The position numbers were made by a program, and so were the translations under genes. A DNA stretch of 64,000 nt, from assembly GCF_042242105.1 (NCBI RefSeq), contig NC_092032.1:7048415-7112414 (forward strand), written 5' to 3'. Of the stretch, positions 37,334 through 50,140 are shown one piece after another. Numbering within the stretch: position 1 is the first letter of the stretch; the number at the start of each line of letters is the position of its first letter. Under the pieces are notes generated by a model that was not told the DNA's origin, ran no database searches, and saw only the letters and a list, made by a program, of their open reading frames with translations. Origin of the DNA: Pempheris klunzingeri (lineage: Eukaryota > Chordata > Actinopteri > Acropomatiformes > Pempheridae).

Positions 37334-38814
37334 CTTAACATCCTCACTGTTGATGAAAAAATGGAGGGCGTGAATCTCCCTGTCCACCATAAATGGATTA
37401 TCAGACTGGGGGACGGAGACAGCAGCCTGGCATTATGGTGCTGAAGCAGGTCGCAGGCCAGAGGAGCAGACTGGGGGCCGCATCAACGATCAGCTCTGAC
37501 AGCGTGGGTTACCTGATGTACTCCTGCCAAAAACGATTGTCACTTAATTTCTAATGTGTGAAAATTAGTGAAAAGCTGTTATTCAGTTGTAAGTAAAGGA
37601 TGCTTGTAGTTTTGAGCAACTATTCCTACCTGTTGTATCCTAACCTTATATCTGACTAACATGTGACAATGGTGCGTCCAGGTCTGGTGTCTTTCATAGC
37701 GGAGCAAAGTATTAATCCCATTATTCCACATGTCCACAACATGCAGCCCGTTTCTTAACAGAAATAATACAGTGGAATTAAATAACATGATAAATGTTTT
37801 GTATTTTGGATCCCATCTCAGCCTGACCTAAATGAGTGAATGTCGTCTCTAAAAAATATAATGTCATATTTTTATCCTGCGAACAGCAGCTCAATATTTT
37901 GACAAAATGTTCCAAAATTGTAATTCAAACCACCGTGTGACGCATATGTAACAACACCTTTTTGCCTTGCATGCACCTAATCTATGTATTTTAGGCGCCC
38001 CAGGATAGATATTGTTATGTGGTGAGTTATTATTAACAGCCCTCACAGTTTGTTTTTCATATAAACATTTTTCTTTTCTTTTTTCTTCTTTTAATCATTG
38101 TGTTCTTATCAATGTGCTGACAAAATAAGTACTTTAGCGTACCTGCATGACAGTAATTGACTACAGTGTTTTGTGCAACACTGACAATAGCACAATTCAG
38201 TGTCTGAAGTATATGCCTGTATGTTGGCCACAGAAGAGAAAAGCATTTCGCAGGATACTTCTTTCTCTTCTCTGAGCGTGGCTGGACATGATACAGCCAC
38301 TTTGTGATAAACCACCTTAATATGAGCCACACTTATATTGCATAAAGATTGCACCAATGTGCACCACAAGGTTTCCATTTGTCAGAGTAATGATGAAATG
38401 TGCAACATGTTTATATAAGTGAAGCTAGAAATCAGCATTATTATATCAAAATGACTTCGTGCCAGTTGATTTTCAGAATTTTTATTTTTTAATAATGGGC
38501 CATGCGTAATACAAGAGGTGTTAATCAAATGCAATACCAGTATTTTATATGCAACATTTCTAGATCTACATGCAGCAAACTTAACATTCTAAACACACTG
38601 TGTCCTTTTATGACATTGTTTCTACAAGAACCTTTAAGACATCCAATGCAGCATTGTGCACGTGATCAATAAGACATCTTGCTCAAACACACTAAAGATG
38701 AAATATGCTTAAAGTCCAGCTTATTTTAGATAAAGCATGCAGTTTGCTCCTTTTAGCGGTCAGGGTATCGGTGCAAACTGCACCACTAGATGAGTGCACA
38801 GTGCATTTACTTAC

Positions 38815-38960
38815 ACTGGTGGTTAGGTGTGGATTTCCCAAGCCACTGACGGTTGGTCCCCTGACCATATCGCTGGTTGACTCGTTGTTGCAGAGCGTGT
38901 TCTCAGCTGCCTTCCTCTGCTCTGACTGAAGCACTGCTGCCTCTTTTTACTATTCACGGA
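38815..38960 (-). other. nrros: possible nrros untranslated first exon
   Basis: On the minus strand a strong donor (CCAGT|GTAAGT) occurs at 38815/38814, preceded by sequence with GAGGAAG and AGAGGAAG, PU.1-like motifs that would suit a myeloid gene. A splice from here to an acceptor before 37333 would give a 5' leader. This is inference only. Confidence 0.3.
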
Positions 38961-39907
38961 AGCAGGCAGGCAAACGGAAACCAAGTCACATGGACAAGCT
39001 GCAATCAGAAAGAGGTTCTCAAGCCCGGGGCCACAGGAAGGCGAGTGCAGGCTCAACAGCTCTCAACCAACACAGCACAAGTATTTACTTCTGCTCACAA
39101 CCCCGTGACGCTCGTGTTCTCGCACAGGCAACTAAGGATGGTAGCACAACTGCTACCACAAAAACCCAACGAGAACACACCCTTCACACCCTCGGCTTGT
39201 TCTGATCAGCCAAACCATCTAGAGAGGAAACCACTCAACACACACACCCTTCCTGTCAGATTTTCGGCCTGTCACTGCAAAATCCATTACAAAACACTTG
39301 TACACACACATAATATGCAGTGATGTATTGGAGGGCCACAGTGTCTCTGTTCCAGATACCATATAACATAACTCAGAGAGTCTAGAAGAGGATTGATGGA
39401 TAGCACACAAACCTTAGCACTGCAGCATACCCCCAATGAGTAATGGAGACGTCCTTGACTGTTTTATTTTTAATACTGTTTTTACAACATGGTGACTTTA
39501 GCAACCAGGTATCTTTCTGAAGCACTATATTCTCTCTTTCTTGATGTCCAGCTGCTAAATGCATCAGTTCTCTCTGGTCTGTTGTTAAACTCCAGATGTT
39601 AACTTGTTTCTCCTTAATAGTCACCCGTTGGTGCAAGAATAGGGAATTGGGAATCAGGAAGTGATGGTGCCGTTCTTAATGAGTTGATTTGTTAGTTGTT
39701 CCTTCCTGTTTTCACACAGGACATCTCCAGCTCTCACTTCTGACTCTGTTATACGTCTGTGTGGCAACAAGATTTTTTCTGATTCCACGACTCCGTGTGG
39801 GAGGCAGGTGGATTTACTCGGCCGTGTGACACTCTTAACACTTTGTAAAACTTCTGTGTATCAACTGGTTGTAAATCATTTTCTTAAAGGCTCCCTGTGG
39901 ACTTATT

Positions 39908-39923
39908 GGCCGCAGGTGGCGCT
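39908..39923 (+). promoter_or_regulatory. CTCF-like motif
   Basis: GGCCGCAGGTGGCGCT resembles strong CTCF sites (CCNCNAGGTGGCGCT). It lies upstream of nrros on the side away from the 29986 motif. Confidence 0.45.
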
Positions 39924-41183
39924 ACGGAGCAATGTTTTTCTGAGGGTTTTCTTAGTGTTTTGCACACACGCGAGGATGCACACTGTGGGAGAAAGTGTCG
40001 TGTTTGTACTCTTCTTCGCTACTTCTGTGGCACCTTGCTGTTGTCCTCACCTGATAACTACACCATCCTCGCTGCACGCAGCGAAGACGGCTGAGCCACA
40101 CACCCTCGCACTGTTTCTCTCTCCAAGTGCTTGTTTTAATAAACCTCAAACATGTCAGACCTTTGTCCATTCTAATATCGCACTATTGATCGTTTCTTTA
40201 ACAATTTGGCATCATGGATATGACGAGAATTCTGGATGAGTAAACCTTTAAGAATGCTTACCTTCCTGATAGAGATGGAGAAGCACTTTTGTTTCTGATT
40301 GAATAACTGACAACTGTGAGCCTGTGAATTATCATTCAGGGCAACATGATTATGTGAGTGATGGATTAAAGGCAAAACATAACTAATAGTGATGAGAATT
40401 GACTGGCTGAGGATTTTGTTGCAGGTATTTGCAGTGAACCCAGTGTAATTCCACCAGTGAATGTGGACTTTGAATTGTGAACAGTTCCAATTCAGTCTGC
40501 TCTCCTCACAGGGAGGTTATTATAATAACCATTCCTTCATTACAGCTGAGAATTCAGCTGCATCACGCCACGGTGGAAATAACTTCATGAACTCTAATTG
40601 TTGATGCAAATTAAATTAATCAGCTCCTTTAGTAGAAGGATGAGGAATTTTATTTCTTCACATCAAATGAGTGAGTATCCTGATGACAGGAAGCTCTAAA
40701 TCAAAGAGAAAAAAATGGTTTGTGAATAAACGTTAAGCCCAAACAGTTCATGACTGACATTTTAATATCACACTATCAATAATTTCTTCAGCACACATGC
40801 ACAGGGTGACACACACAGTCCTCTTAGAGATGCAACACAATGCAACAAATACAGGGAAGAGGACTTTGAGCAAACAGGTTTTAAACAGGAAAATTCCTCA
40901 GGACACCAGAATGAGTGACCCTGTCTCCAGTGTTACCCCTGCAAGGTTAACTTTATATATATAAATCAGCATGTGAATCAGCTTGTGTCTGGACCTGCGC
41001 GGTGGTGTGGATGTGAGCAGCACAGTTCAGAGCTCTGGCCACGAGTATTTAATGTGTATTTCAGGACCTCAGGGTACATTTAGACAAAAACGCAGAATGA
41101 ACATTTGCATTCTATTTTTGAAGAGCTGCGGAGGTGGTGTGGCAGTTGGGGCGCAAAGTCCTGTGGGTGAGGTGGGAAGTGGG

Positions 41184-42158
41184 CAGGGATGGGCAGCAAT
41201 TCTGATAAATGTATTAAAAATACACATTTGAAATACAAATTTGTATTTAGCATTTTATGGAAATGGGTTTGTATTTTTTATCAAAATATTTTCATTTTCT
41301 GTATTAATGCTTTTTTAAAAATACTAAAAATAATTAACCTAAAACAGTCTGCATGATGACTTCACATATATGCAAACTGACGCACTGGAAATAGACCAGA
41401 CCTGCACATACTCCATACTATACATCATCTGTGTAAGATGACAAAGACTGTGGATGTCAGTGCAATGTGACTTGTGTTCAGAGTGGATTTTTGACAGGTT
41501 TGAATGCATTAACCCTTTCCTTTATAGACATGTCCAATAATTGTTTTGCATCCTTGAATGGTTGCGCTACCTGGATAAATTAAGGTTGACTCATCAGCTG
41601 TCTTGACCCTTCAGTCTTCCCCCGTCCAAGTGGATCAGTGCCCAACACACGGGCCAGGCTATGTGCTTGGAACTTGATGATGGTCTGGTAATTTTCCCAG
41701 GCTTCTTCAAGAGGCATGAAAATGTATGAAAAAGTGGATGCAACGTCCTGGTTGGTACATTTCTATCATGTATATGTATGTTATGTATATTATACATAAA
41801 AAACGATGTTATAGGATTATATAAGTTAGACTTTGTGTCAGCCACAGACTAGATGTGCTGTCATGTTATCTAACTGTACCTGTCCTATGTTTTATTTTTA
41901 TCTCACCAGATAATTTGAACAACGCTGTGGCCTACTGCACCATTTGGGTGCATGCTACAAAAATCTAGGCTATGTAGATAGTGAGGGGTTTATGAAATGA
42001 TTTCATGCTCCTTTGGAGATGTAATAAACTCTAGTTAATTATTAGTTCATACATTTCGTGGTTGCTATATTTTCTCGTTTGATTTAACACAAAACACATT
42101 GCTGTGTAATTTGAATCTTGTATCAAAATACATTCTCATTTATTTTTGCCTGTCTGTG
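41184..42158. mobile_element. hAT-like non-autonomous DNA transposon remnant
   Basis: The left end reads CAGGGATGGGCAG followed by AATACA/TGTATTT-rich sequence, as in teleost hAT elements. The right end reads 'tatcaaaatacatt' and TGCCTGTCTGTG, a diverged inverted copy of the left terminus (8 of 12 bases). Flanks (GAAGTGGG / GGTGTTGG) are a weak candidate for an 8-base target duplication. No transposase frame is visible. Confidence 0.4.
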
Positions 42159-42552
42159 GGTGTTGGCAGCTCATACCCTGCAGTAGGAAACAGCAATGAG
42201 GACTTACACATCCAGACATGAGGATGAATACTAGAATACTGAGGATTGTTATGTCTCAGCTTTAGAGGGTTTTAAAGTTTGCCCTTCACTTATTTGCTCA
42301 ACGGCAACACCCAGTAGATACACGTAATCCCTCTCTCCCCTAATATCTTTCTCTTTTTCTATTTTAAATACTTTTTTTTAATTTTACGCTTTAGTTTAAC
42401 TATAAGATCGAGTCCACTTTTGCAACATAATGAAAACATACAACATTTGCAAAAACCTGCTTCTGTTAGAGTACCCCTCCGCTCTTGACGGTTCATAAAG
42501 AAAATGACCTGGAGTGTCTGTGGTGTTTGCATAACATGCTTAAAGAGTATGG

Positions 42553-42566
42553 CTGCCCTCTTGTGG
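42553..42566 (-). promoter_or_regulatory. CTCF-like motif
   Basis: The minus strand reads CCACAAGAGGGCAG, one base from the CTCF core. It faces the motif at 39908. Confidence 0.35.
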
Positions 42567-45011
42567 AAAGAGGATATATTCTATCTGTATAACATGAACC
42601 TATCACTGCCTGAAGGTCAGGAATCAGTCCAGTTCTCTGGGCTCTGAGAGGAATTTTGGAAATTTCTGAGGGATGTTTTAAGTTCCTCTGAGATCTGGAA
42701 GTTATAATGGCCAAGTGTTTCTAATCATATTCAGGAATATCTAAAACCTGTATCATAGCACGCATGATGATATTCATTGTAACTTATTTATCATAACAAA
42801 GATGCATTGTGTGCACACTGATGTCTCATCTTGAATTTGAATTGAGCAGTAATTTAGGACAAAGCTCTGACACTGATAAAGTTTATCCTGCTGTATGAAA
42901 AGTGTAAAAACAACAAACACAGTAACGTCAAGATCAGTTCTGTTTTTTGTGAAAGTTTTCATGGGGTTACATAATCCATCTGAGAATGATGCATTCAAGT
43001 CTCTGTTTCTACCCCAGGAAATAGCACATCCTCAAGAAGGTTAGTCTAGCCCATGGGATTATATATTTACATAAGATTAATAGATGAAATAATAAATTAC
43101 CTACAATTTTCTATTATCTTTTTTTCTATTAGAGACATTTTAAATCATAGCCAGTTCTGGTGGTGCCAGTATTGCACTGATGTGAGGGAGCAAAGTCAGA
43201 CGTACACTCACTATAAATTCAGCAGCTCTTGCATGTTTGATGCTGCGCTAAATGCCTCAGACAGGCAGGCCGATAGACCGATTACACTTAGAGTCACTGA
43301 CCGACGGACAGGCTGTTAGAAGGATGAAGAAAGCAGAGACTGACATTGATGGGCAGACAGGTCAAAACAGACCTTCGGGGTCACAGCAGGACGGAGTGGC
43401 GGGGAACTAGAGATGCTCTGCGTTAGGAGATTCAAAGAAAAAGGGATGAATATGCAGGCATATGAAGGAGCTCTTAGCAGTGGCAGCACATACTGAATCA
43501 AGCGATAATCCTCTCCTACAGTGCAGAGATCATGCCACCATAGAACGCCGTGTCCACTTCTGTGATGTCTTTTCCTTTTATTTCCTGCTGATGAAGGTTG
43601 AGTTTCCGTAGGTGATGCACTTTGCTTTGTGCGTTTATCCACATTCTTGACTCGTGCTGATCAGATAATAACTGCTGATGTGGAGGCCTGAGATGTAGAA
43701 TGTACCTCTTCCTGTGAATGTGCTGAATGTGTGTGTCTGTGTGTGCGAGAGAAACCTCAGTATTTGCAATAAATGCTAACTGAATGTTCTGTTTTTGCGG
43801 TGACAGTCAGAGGTGTTGATTCAGGTTATTTTTAGGCCGTGCTTTGTGGTCTTGTCAAGGACAGATCCTGGCAGATGCTGACGTTCGGTTAGTGTTGCTC
43901 TGCTACTGGAGTTGTCCTCCTTTTGGCACATATTGCTATCATTTTAGGAGCCTTTTCCTGTAACTGTATTCTACACAGTTAAATGATACTCCTGCGACAA
44001 CACTGAAAACTCACTCATTAAAATGGTGATTTTCAGACATCTATGAACACTATTACATATTGCTAACTGATATTCCATCTAATGTGATGGATGTAAATAA
44101 AAGATAAACAAAAAAAAAACTGTGAGGCTGCATTTAGGCACAACAGTGTTTTGAGCTAAATGCTCACATGCTCCACTGGTGGTGGACTGATCATTATTCC
44201 AACATGGCTACCCTGTGTGCCCCACTGCTAATGAAAGAATTGTAAATGTACCTTACACTGACAGTACCTCGCATGAGTGGAGCCAAAATGGGACTTAACT
44301 CTGACAGTATAAATGGGTCTGACTGTAAAGTTAAACTTCATATGGAGCCTTATAACTTCCTGCTTTCTAAAATAGTAATGCTTTCAGCCTCAAATAGTTT
44401 TTATTGAGCCTCCCTTCAAGCTGTAACTGAAATATATTTCATTTTCTGCACTTCTATTGATTTAAGGGAAAGATGACTGCAAGCTGCTGATCCCCACTTT
44501 GTGGATACATGCAGTCCAACCCCTTGTCCTGATATGCACAGTCACTCTGAATGGTGCATACTACAAACTGCCCGTTACTGTGCAATTGATTTATTGCATA
44601 TTAGTAGTAATGGTCCATATAATGGTTAATCCTCTAGGCTAGATAGTGTTTGTGTGTGTTTTTCTTGTTCTTTGCTTCGTACTACTGAAGTTATATCATA
44701 TCACTGTCCTGTGGAAACCATCTACTGTGTCTCCAAAACAGATACAGTACTTGGCTTTCGCTGGACAGCATCAATATGCAGCATCCAGACTTGGGCTCAA
44801 GCCTCTATGAGATTCAGAGCTTTATTTAGACGCACAAGTCAATCTGCAGCCTTGTGTTTATATCCTCAAAAAAAAAACAAAATCGATGCCATTGGGCAGC
44901 TGTGCATAAGCAGACAAACAGACGGCCTGTGGTATAAAAGCCATCTGCGCTATGCACACATAAATACAAGCAGCAAACAATCCTTAATTCTAAGAGTGGC
45001 ACCATGTAGAC

Positions 45012-45829
45012 TTTATTTTCAGGCCTTTTAACCATACAGTATCTATAGTACCATAGATAAAACCGAGAAATAAATAGTGTGTGATAATACGGTAGCACAT
45101 TAAAAAGGACACACATTAATATGATACAAGTTTCCACCATGACTGGTTAGGTATTCCAAAATGGCAGATGTTATTGTCCATACATCAGAATCCATGCACA
45201 TGCATGACAGTAGTCCGCATGTCCTCTTGGTTTGCCTGTAGCAAAATATAACATTAGGTCACATTGATTTGGCATATCACCATTATACTCCAGTCATCGA
45301 TTATAGATAAACTGTATTACTCCATGAAGCTGTTTCCATGAACTCATACAACAGATAGCTATCAATACTAACTACTGTTTACCATTTAAAATTGTGACTT
45401 AAACTATTTGCAAACAGTTGGAAGAGTTTTGGCCTCATTCAAGCAGACATAAAATGTCAAGTAAGTCCTGAATTTCATGAAATTAAATAATATTTTCCTA
45501 TCCTGTGAATAAAACAGTCCAGCAGCTAAACTGTAAAAGTGGACACTTCCACGTTGATACAGAAACATGTTTATCACAGTTCCTACGCATTCCTTTTCCC
45601 TGTAGTTTGTCCAGTCCAAACACCGACTCCTCATGTTGAGCTGTAGTAGAAATGCCGACAGTTCTCTTTGTGTGTGCAAACAGAGTTATTCTGCTTTGAA
45701 GAAACGTGACCACTTGGCCTCCAAAACCTTTCTGAAATGCTGCCACAAACAGGGTCGTCTGCTGACACAACAAGTCCTGCACTCGCCAGCGGCCTCTTGG
45801 TTTGGATGGTGGCACGGGTTACTCTGCCT
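45012..45829 (-). other. fbxo45: fbxo45 3' UTR
   Basis: Runs from the stop codon to an AATAAA on the minus strand at 45012-45017. I saw no earlier signal, so the 3' UTR would be about 0.8 kb. Confidence 0.5.
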
Positions 45830-47805
45830 CTAGCCGTCCAGAGGTTTTCCCAGGTACACCATGGTGACTTCGGTGTTGCCGTACACTGCAGAGACAGCTG
45901 GGAACAGGCAGGCTTTGGGCAGTCCACGAAACGCTACTCCAAGAAACTCAAAACCCCTCTCGAAGGCTAACGTCTTGTCATCCATGTCTAGAATCACTCG
46001 TATTCTCTCCCCAATCTGTGGACACAAATACACATTGCTGGATTACAAAACTACCAAATATTAAATACAATCTTTGGAGACAACAGCAGAATTATCTCCA
46101 AAACTGTTGCAGTTAACAACTGGGTGATTAATTCCACAGGATATGAATAATATGCAGATTTGGCTCCAGATCCTACCTGATATTTTGGTGCATTATTGCA
46201 CTGTGGAAAGTTTCCATTGACCTCCCCATTATGGAGCAGGTTGTTATCGACCAGGTTCCAGCCCCAGCTCTGGTCATCACTGCCCAGCAGGGCGACGTAG
46301 CCCTGGCACTGCATGGACGCCCGCTTCGTGGCGATGCCTATCACCGCCACCGTGCCAAGGGGGCCTTCCCACCAGATCTCCCAGGCGTGCCTCCCTTCAG
46401 AGAAGCCAATCTTGCCACGTGCACCATCTGTGCTCTGGGCAATAGGGTTGCGGTGCAGGGTGAAGCCGTTTTTCTTCACGTAAACATTGCGGGAGCAGTC
46501 GTGGGAGCTCAGAGCATGTTGAAAGGCCTTGAGCTGTAGAGAATGATAAGATATGCACAACTGCTATAGTGACCAGACATTTAGGTAAGAAAGATCCTGT
46601 TGAAAAAATGTAAAAAAAAAAGAACAGAATTCATGACCTTAAGTGATCTCTCCAAAATTCTTCAAACAATGGTGTAAAAATGTCAAATTAGCATGTGTTG
46701 GGTGCTACATTTAAAAGCTCTCTTGTTGTTTTTGTTGGGAAACACATCCTTCTATATATAACATATATGCTTGCATAAACAAAGTGATACATGGCCATGG
46801 ACCTTGGCTCTTCCACCGTGCAAAGCTATTATAATTTGAGATAAATTAATCAATATCTTCCAATGATAGACACAAAAGAGATGTATAGCGGAAGCAAAAT
46901 TTTTAACTAAATTCAACTTAGAAGTGTGACATTTTCAAGCGCAGCGTGCGGTATACAACTGGATCAGTGGATCTCAAAATAAGGCCTGGGTGCTGAGGAA
47001 CTTCCACAGGACCCCATGGAAAATTTATCAACTACTTTATTTACTTCATGTTATCAATTTTCCTAAATTAGGTTTCACTTTGACTGGGCTTATTTCCCTG
47101 CACATGGTGCACACATCTATGCAATGATAAACATTAACAGTAACCTCACTATTGGCCCCCTGTAATATATGTGCACGGTCTGACTCAAAATAACCTCACA
47201 CCAAACCCCCTTTAAGAATCTACCTATTTAATTAGGGTTCTCAGCAAACACACACATTCATTTTGTATATTATTTTGAATGTGTTCGTAAAAGACTGGGT
47301 ATGAATCAGTGAGGTCATCTGGCAGGCAGTGTGGATTCATCCTGCGTTCAATTGACCACATTTTCAGTCACATTCCGTGAAGGTGTCTGCAAAACAAAGG
47401 TAGCACTAAACAGGCAGATTTTTGAATGGAGTCTGGTCCTCCCAAACCGAAAGAACAGCGGTATATTGGTAAACCTACTTTCCCCTTGTAGGTGGGCAGA
47501 TTGCACAGGATGTCAGACCGCATAGCTTCATCGCTCAAAGTCCGGTTGGAGAGGCTGCGCCACACCTCGCTGTTTTCATCCGCCAGAATATTGTTCCAGT
47601 GCCAGCAGACCAACGAGCATTGTATCAAGTCGGACAATTCTAAATAGGAGAAAATATGCTCCAGGACCCGAGCTGGCAACCTCCCGGCCACCCCTCCGCC
47701 TCCTCCGGCTGCAGCAGCGTAGGGAGAGCCGGCGGAGCTGCAACTGGCTGCCGCTGCTGCGCCCAGACTGGAGGAGCCTCCTCCTCCACCGGCCGCTCCA
47801 GACAT
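45830..47805 (-). CDS. fbxo45: F-box/SPRY domain-containing protein 1 (FBXO45)
   Basis: There are three exons on the minus strand: 47479-47805, 46177-46533, 45830-46015. All junctions are phase 0, and the product is 289 aa (human FBXO45 286). It is the substrate adaptor of an atypical PHR (MYCBP2)-SKP1 ubiquitin ligase needed for synapse formation and neuronal migration. Residues 1-41 are a low-complexity Gly/Ala/Ser stretch. The F-box is about 42-88 ([27 protein letters not shown]). The SPRY domain runs from about 113 to the end ([69 protein letters not shown]). The open frame extends upstream to a GTG codon at 47853, but eukaryotic initiation should use the ATG at 47805 (A at -3). Adjacency to nrros in the same order and strand matches human 3q29. 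Confidence 0.96.
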
Positions 47806-48540
47806 TATACCCCTGCTCTTTACCGACGACACCAGCCGACCGAAGAGGCTCACCTTACACCGCAGAATGATTCCTAATATAAGTTAAACAGCAACATTGT
47901 AACCATGAAATCTCATTTAGGTCGCACAAAAATCACAACAGTATGGACCCCACTCTTCCCAGTTCAATGGCTGAACAGAACGATGCGTCAAGGTCCTTAA
48001 AGAGCAAGTAGACTTATTGTGTTTGCTGTCAAAGACACATGGAAACTGATTTGTAGAGATGCTGATTATATTTGACTTTGGAGAAAATGCGCTAAATCCA
48101 GCGTTGATAAGTTTTTAGGTAAAGGAAAGCCCATGTAATAATCAAATAGATTTTATTTCCTGCAAGGACCACAGCGCAGACACAATAATGAGCTCACAGG
48201 GAACTGCTACAGTGTTGCGGTGAGAGGATATTGGACGGTTTACTGTTGCAATGTCAAAATGCAGCGACTGTATGGGGGAAACATCGTCTTAAAGGAACTG
48301 TCCTAAATAACAATGTCATTTATTACTTATGAATAAATTTATCTGGCCTGTTTGGGCACTTTAGTTTGATTGATACTCGTCTTACAGGCTGCATGTATTG
48401 AGGAAAATAAAATTAAACGCTTTGGTGTGTGAATACAAAAAATACTCATTACAAGACGAATATTAGTTATTTGTCAAAGCGAAGTGTAATAGTCCGTGTT
48501 TGCGGACCACGTGACACTACCCGGAAGTGACGCGGAGTGC
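47806..48540. promoter_or_regulatory. bidirectional promoter, fbxo45 / fam168b
   Basis: About 700 bases separate the fbxo45 start codon (minus) from the likely fam168b first exon (plus). It holds an E-box CACGTGAC (USF/TFE type) at 48508-48515 and a composite CCGGAAGTGACGC (ETS plus CRE-like) at 48521-48533. No TATA box is evident. The CpG content is higher near both genes than in the middle. Confidence 0.6.
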
Positions 48541-48649
48541 TCAAAAGAGTTCAGCAAAGCATCTGGGAGCAAAAACACCAGCTAGCTTAATTTCATTTTA
48601 CACCAGGAGACCAAAGGAGGAGACTATCAGACGGTCAAAACTGTTAACA
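48541..48649 (+). other. fam168b: fam168b untranslated first exon (probable)
   Basis: The sequence following the E-box/ETS cluster ends at a strong donor (TTAACA|GTAAGT, GT at 48650). The next acceptor that leads into the fam168b start codon is at 50118/50119. The exon's left edge is not defined. Confidence 0.45.
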
Positions 48650-49518
48650 GTAAGTTTTTTTGTCGGTCATTATCTGGGTAAGAAGAGTTGTGTGTTATCT
48701 GTGGTGTTGGGACGGGCCTTACTGCAGAGCACAGCTGCCTGGCTGCCTGCCTCCTGTGCTATGCGGCCTGTTGACAAGCTGCCCCCATCTGGCTGCTGCT
48801 GTCCGGGGACAGTCCAGTGGTTTTGCTCGGTCAGACAGGTGATTAGCAGGTCAGTGTTGCACATCGGCACCGACCTGCTAGGGGCGAACATGCTAAGCTA
48901 GCGGCTGGGCTGTGCAGCTGAGGAGGCTTGTGAGCTACGCTAGCTAATGATAACAAAGCCTCGTTCCGTTCACCTTTCAAAATTCTTCTGCTTTAAAGGT
49001 TGCCATCTTTATTTTTTGCCGTCAACACGTCCAGCGTCACCTTTTTAAGAAGAATGAACATCATCACCTTGTAATCGTTTAGAGCCACTGGGGATAAGCT
49101 TTACGCAGAACTTAATTAAAAACAAACATAAAAATCATTAACTTATTGAATTGCTTCACACTCTTCGCCCATGTCGCCTACTGCGTGTTTTAGTGAAAGA
49201 AAAGAATAAAAAGCATCCATGTTACAATATTTAATACAGCCGAATTATTGCTGTTCACTGTTTCGTGTGTTTTACAGTTTGAAAACGACATGAAAAAGAT
49301 TTGTTAATGATGTCGGGTATAAAAATAAAAATATACAATAGAGTTTGGTTCGTAGTTTTCCCTCCATGCCTTCATAAGATGCAAATATTATTTCTCTCTT
49401 GAAAATCATGTCGTGACAACCGTGGTTTCATTGTTGGAGCTCTACCTTAGTGGAACATCAAGTATTGAAGTAGTGCGTTGTAGCACACTTGGAAAGTGAT
49501 GTAATGGTGTTTTGATCA

Positions 49519-49533
49519 CCGCTGGGGGGCAGC
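49519..49533 (+). promoter_or_regulatory. CTCF-like motif in fam168b intron 1
   Basis: CCGCTGGGGGGCAGC is one base from the CCGCGNGGNGGCAG consensus. Whether it is bound is unknown. Confidence 0.4.
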
Positions 49534-50140
49534 ACAGAGGCACAGCTGTGCCCTGAGGGAACATATCAGGTTTTCCATTCCCTCTATGGTACAAATCAAC
49601 ACATTAAAAGAGGGAAATTCAAATTTGGATCGAGTAGTGCACCGTGTTAAATTATGTGTGTTTATATAAAACATGAGCCCAGCTCCCATGAAATGTTGGA
49701 ATTCCAATTATGTGCTGTAGTTACCTGAAAGATAAAGATGTGAATATCCGTGACGACTGTGACCCAGCAAGGTCATCCCCTATAAGTCACAGGCAGTCCT
49801 CACTGCTCTCCTCACTATGTAATTAGAAGTAATTCCTTCAACAAATCTGGTGTGCAAAGGTATGGTTTCATCCAAAGATATTCAGGAATCTTTTCTCAGT
49901 CAGTGTCCTTATATCTGCCAGTCATCTGGCACTATTATTTATCAGCAGCATCAGGGAAACGTCTACATTTCAGCATGCTCTGCTTTGTTTGCACTGCAGA
50001 AGATGCTCTGTAACAGGATGCGTTTGGTCAGGTTGGTGGACAGCTGTCAGTCGGCTCATCTCTGCATGTATTTTAAAATGCTCTGAAATTCTGAAGGTCT
50101 GTGCTTCTTTCATTGCAGCATCTGTGAGTAGGCGACCATA

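Larger units (their letters stand above)
38961..45011. other. gene-free stretch, nrros to fbxo45
   Basis: Six kilobases have no recognised exon on either strand. It contains two CTCF-like motifs and an hAT-like remnant, listed separately. An AATAAA at about 40136-40141 has no associated gene that I can see. The segment 39700-40180 is somewhat GC-richer and unexplained. Confidence 0.55.

Noticed and set aside
38877-39323. Plus-strand open frame of 148 codons upstream of nrros
   Set aside because: Thr/His/Gln-rich reading with no family signal; probably chance openness in GC-richer DNA.
47806-47853. N-terminal extension of fbxo45 (MSLFG... reading)
   Set aside because: The codon at 47853 is GTG, not ATG; the first in-frame ATG is at 47805 and suits the family.
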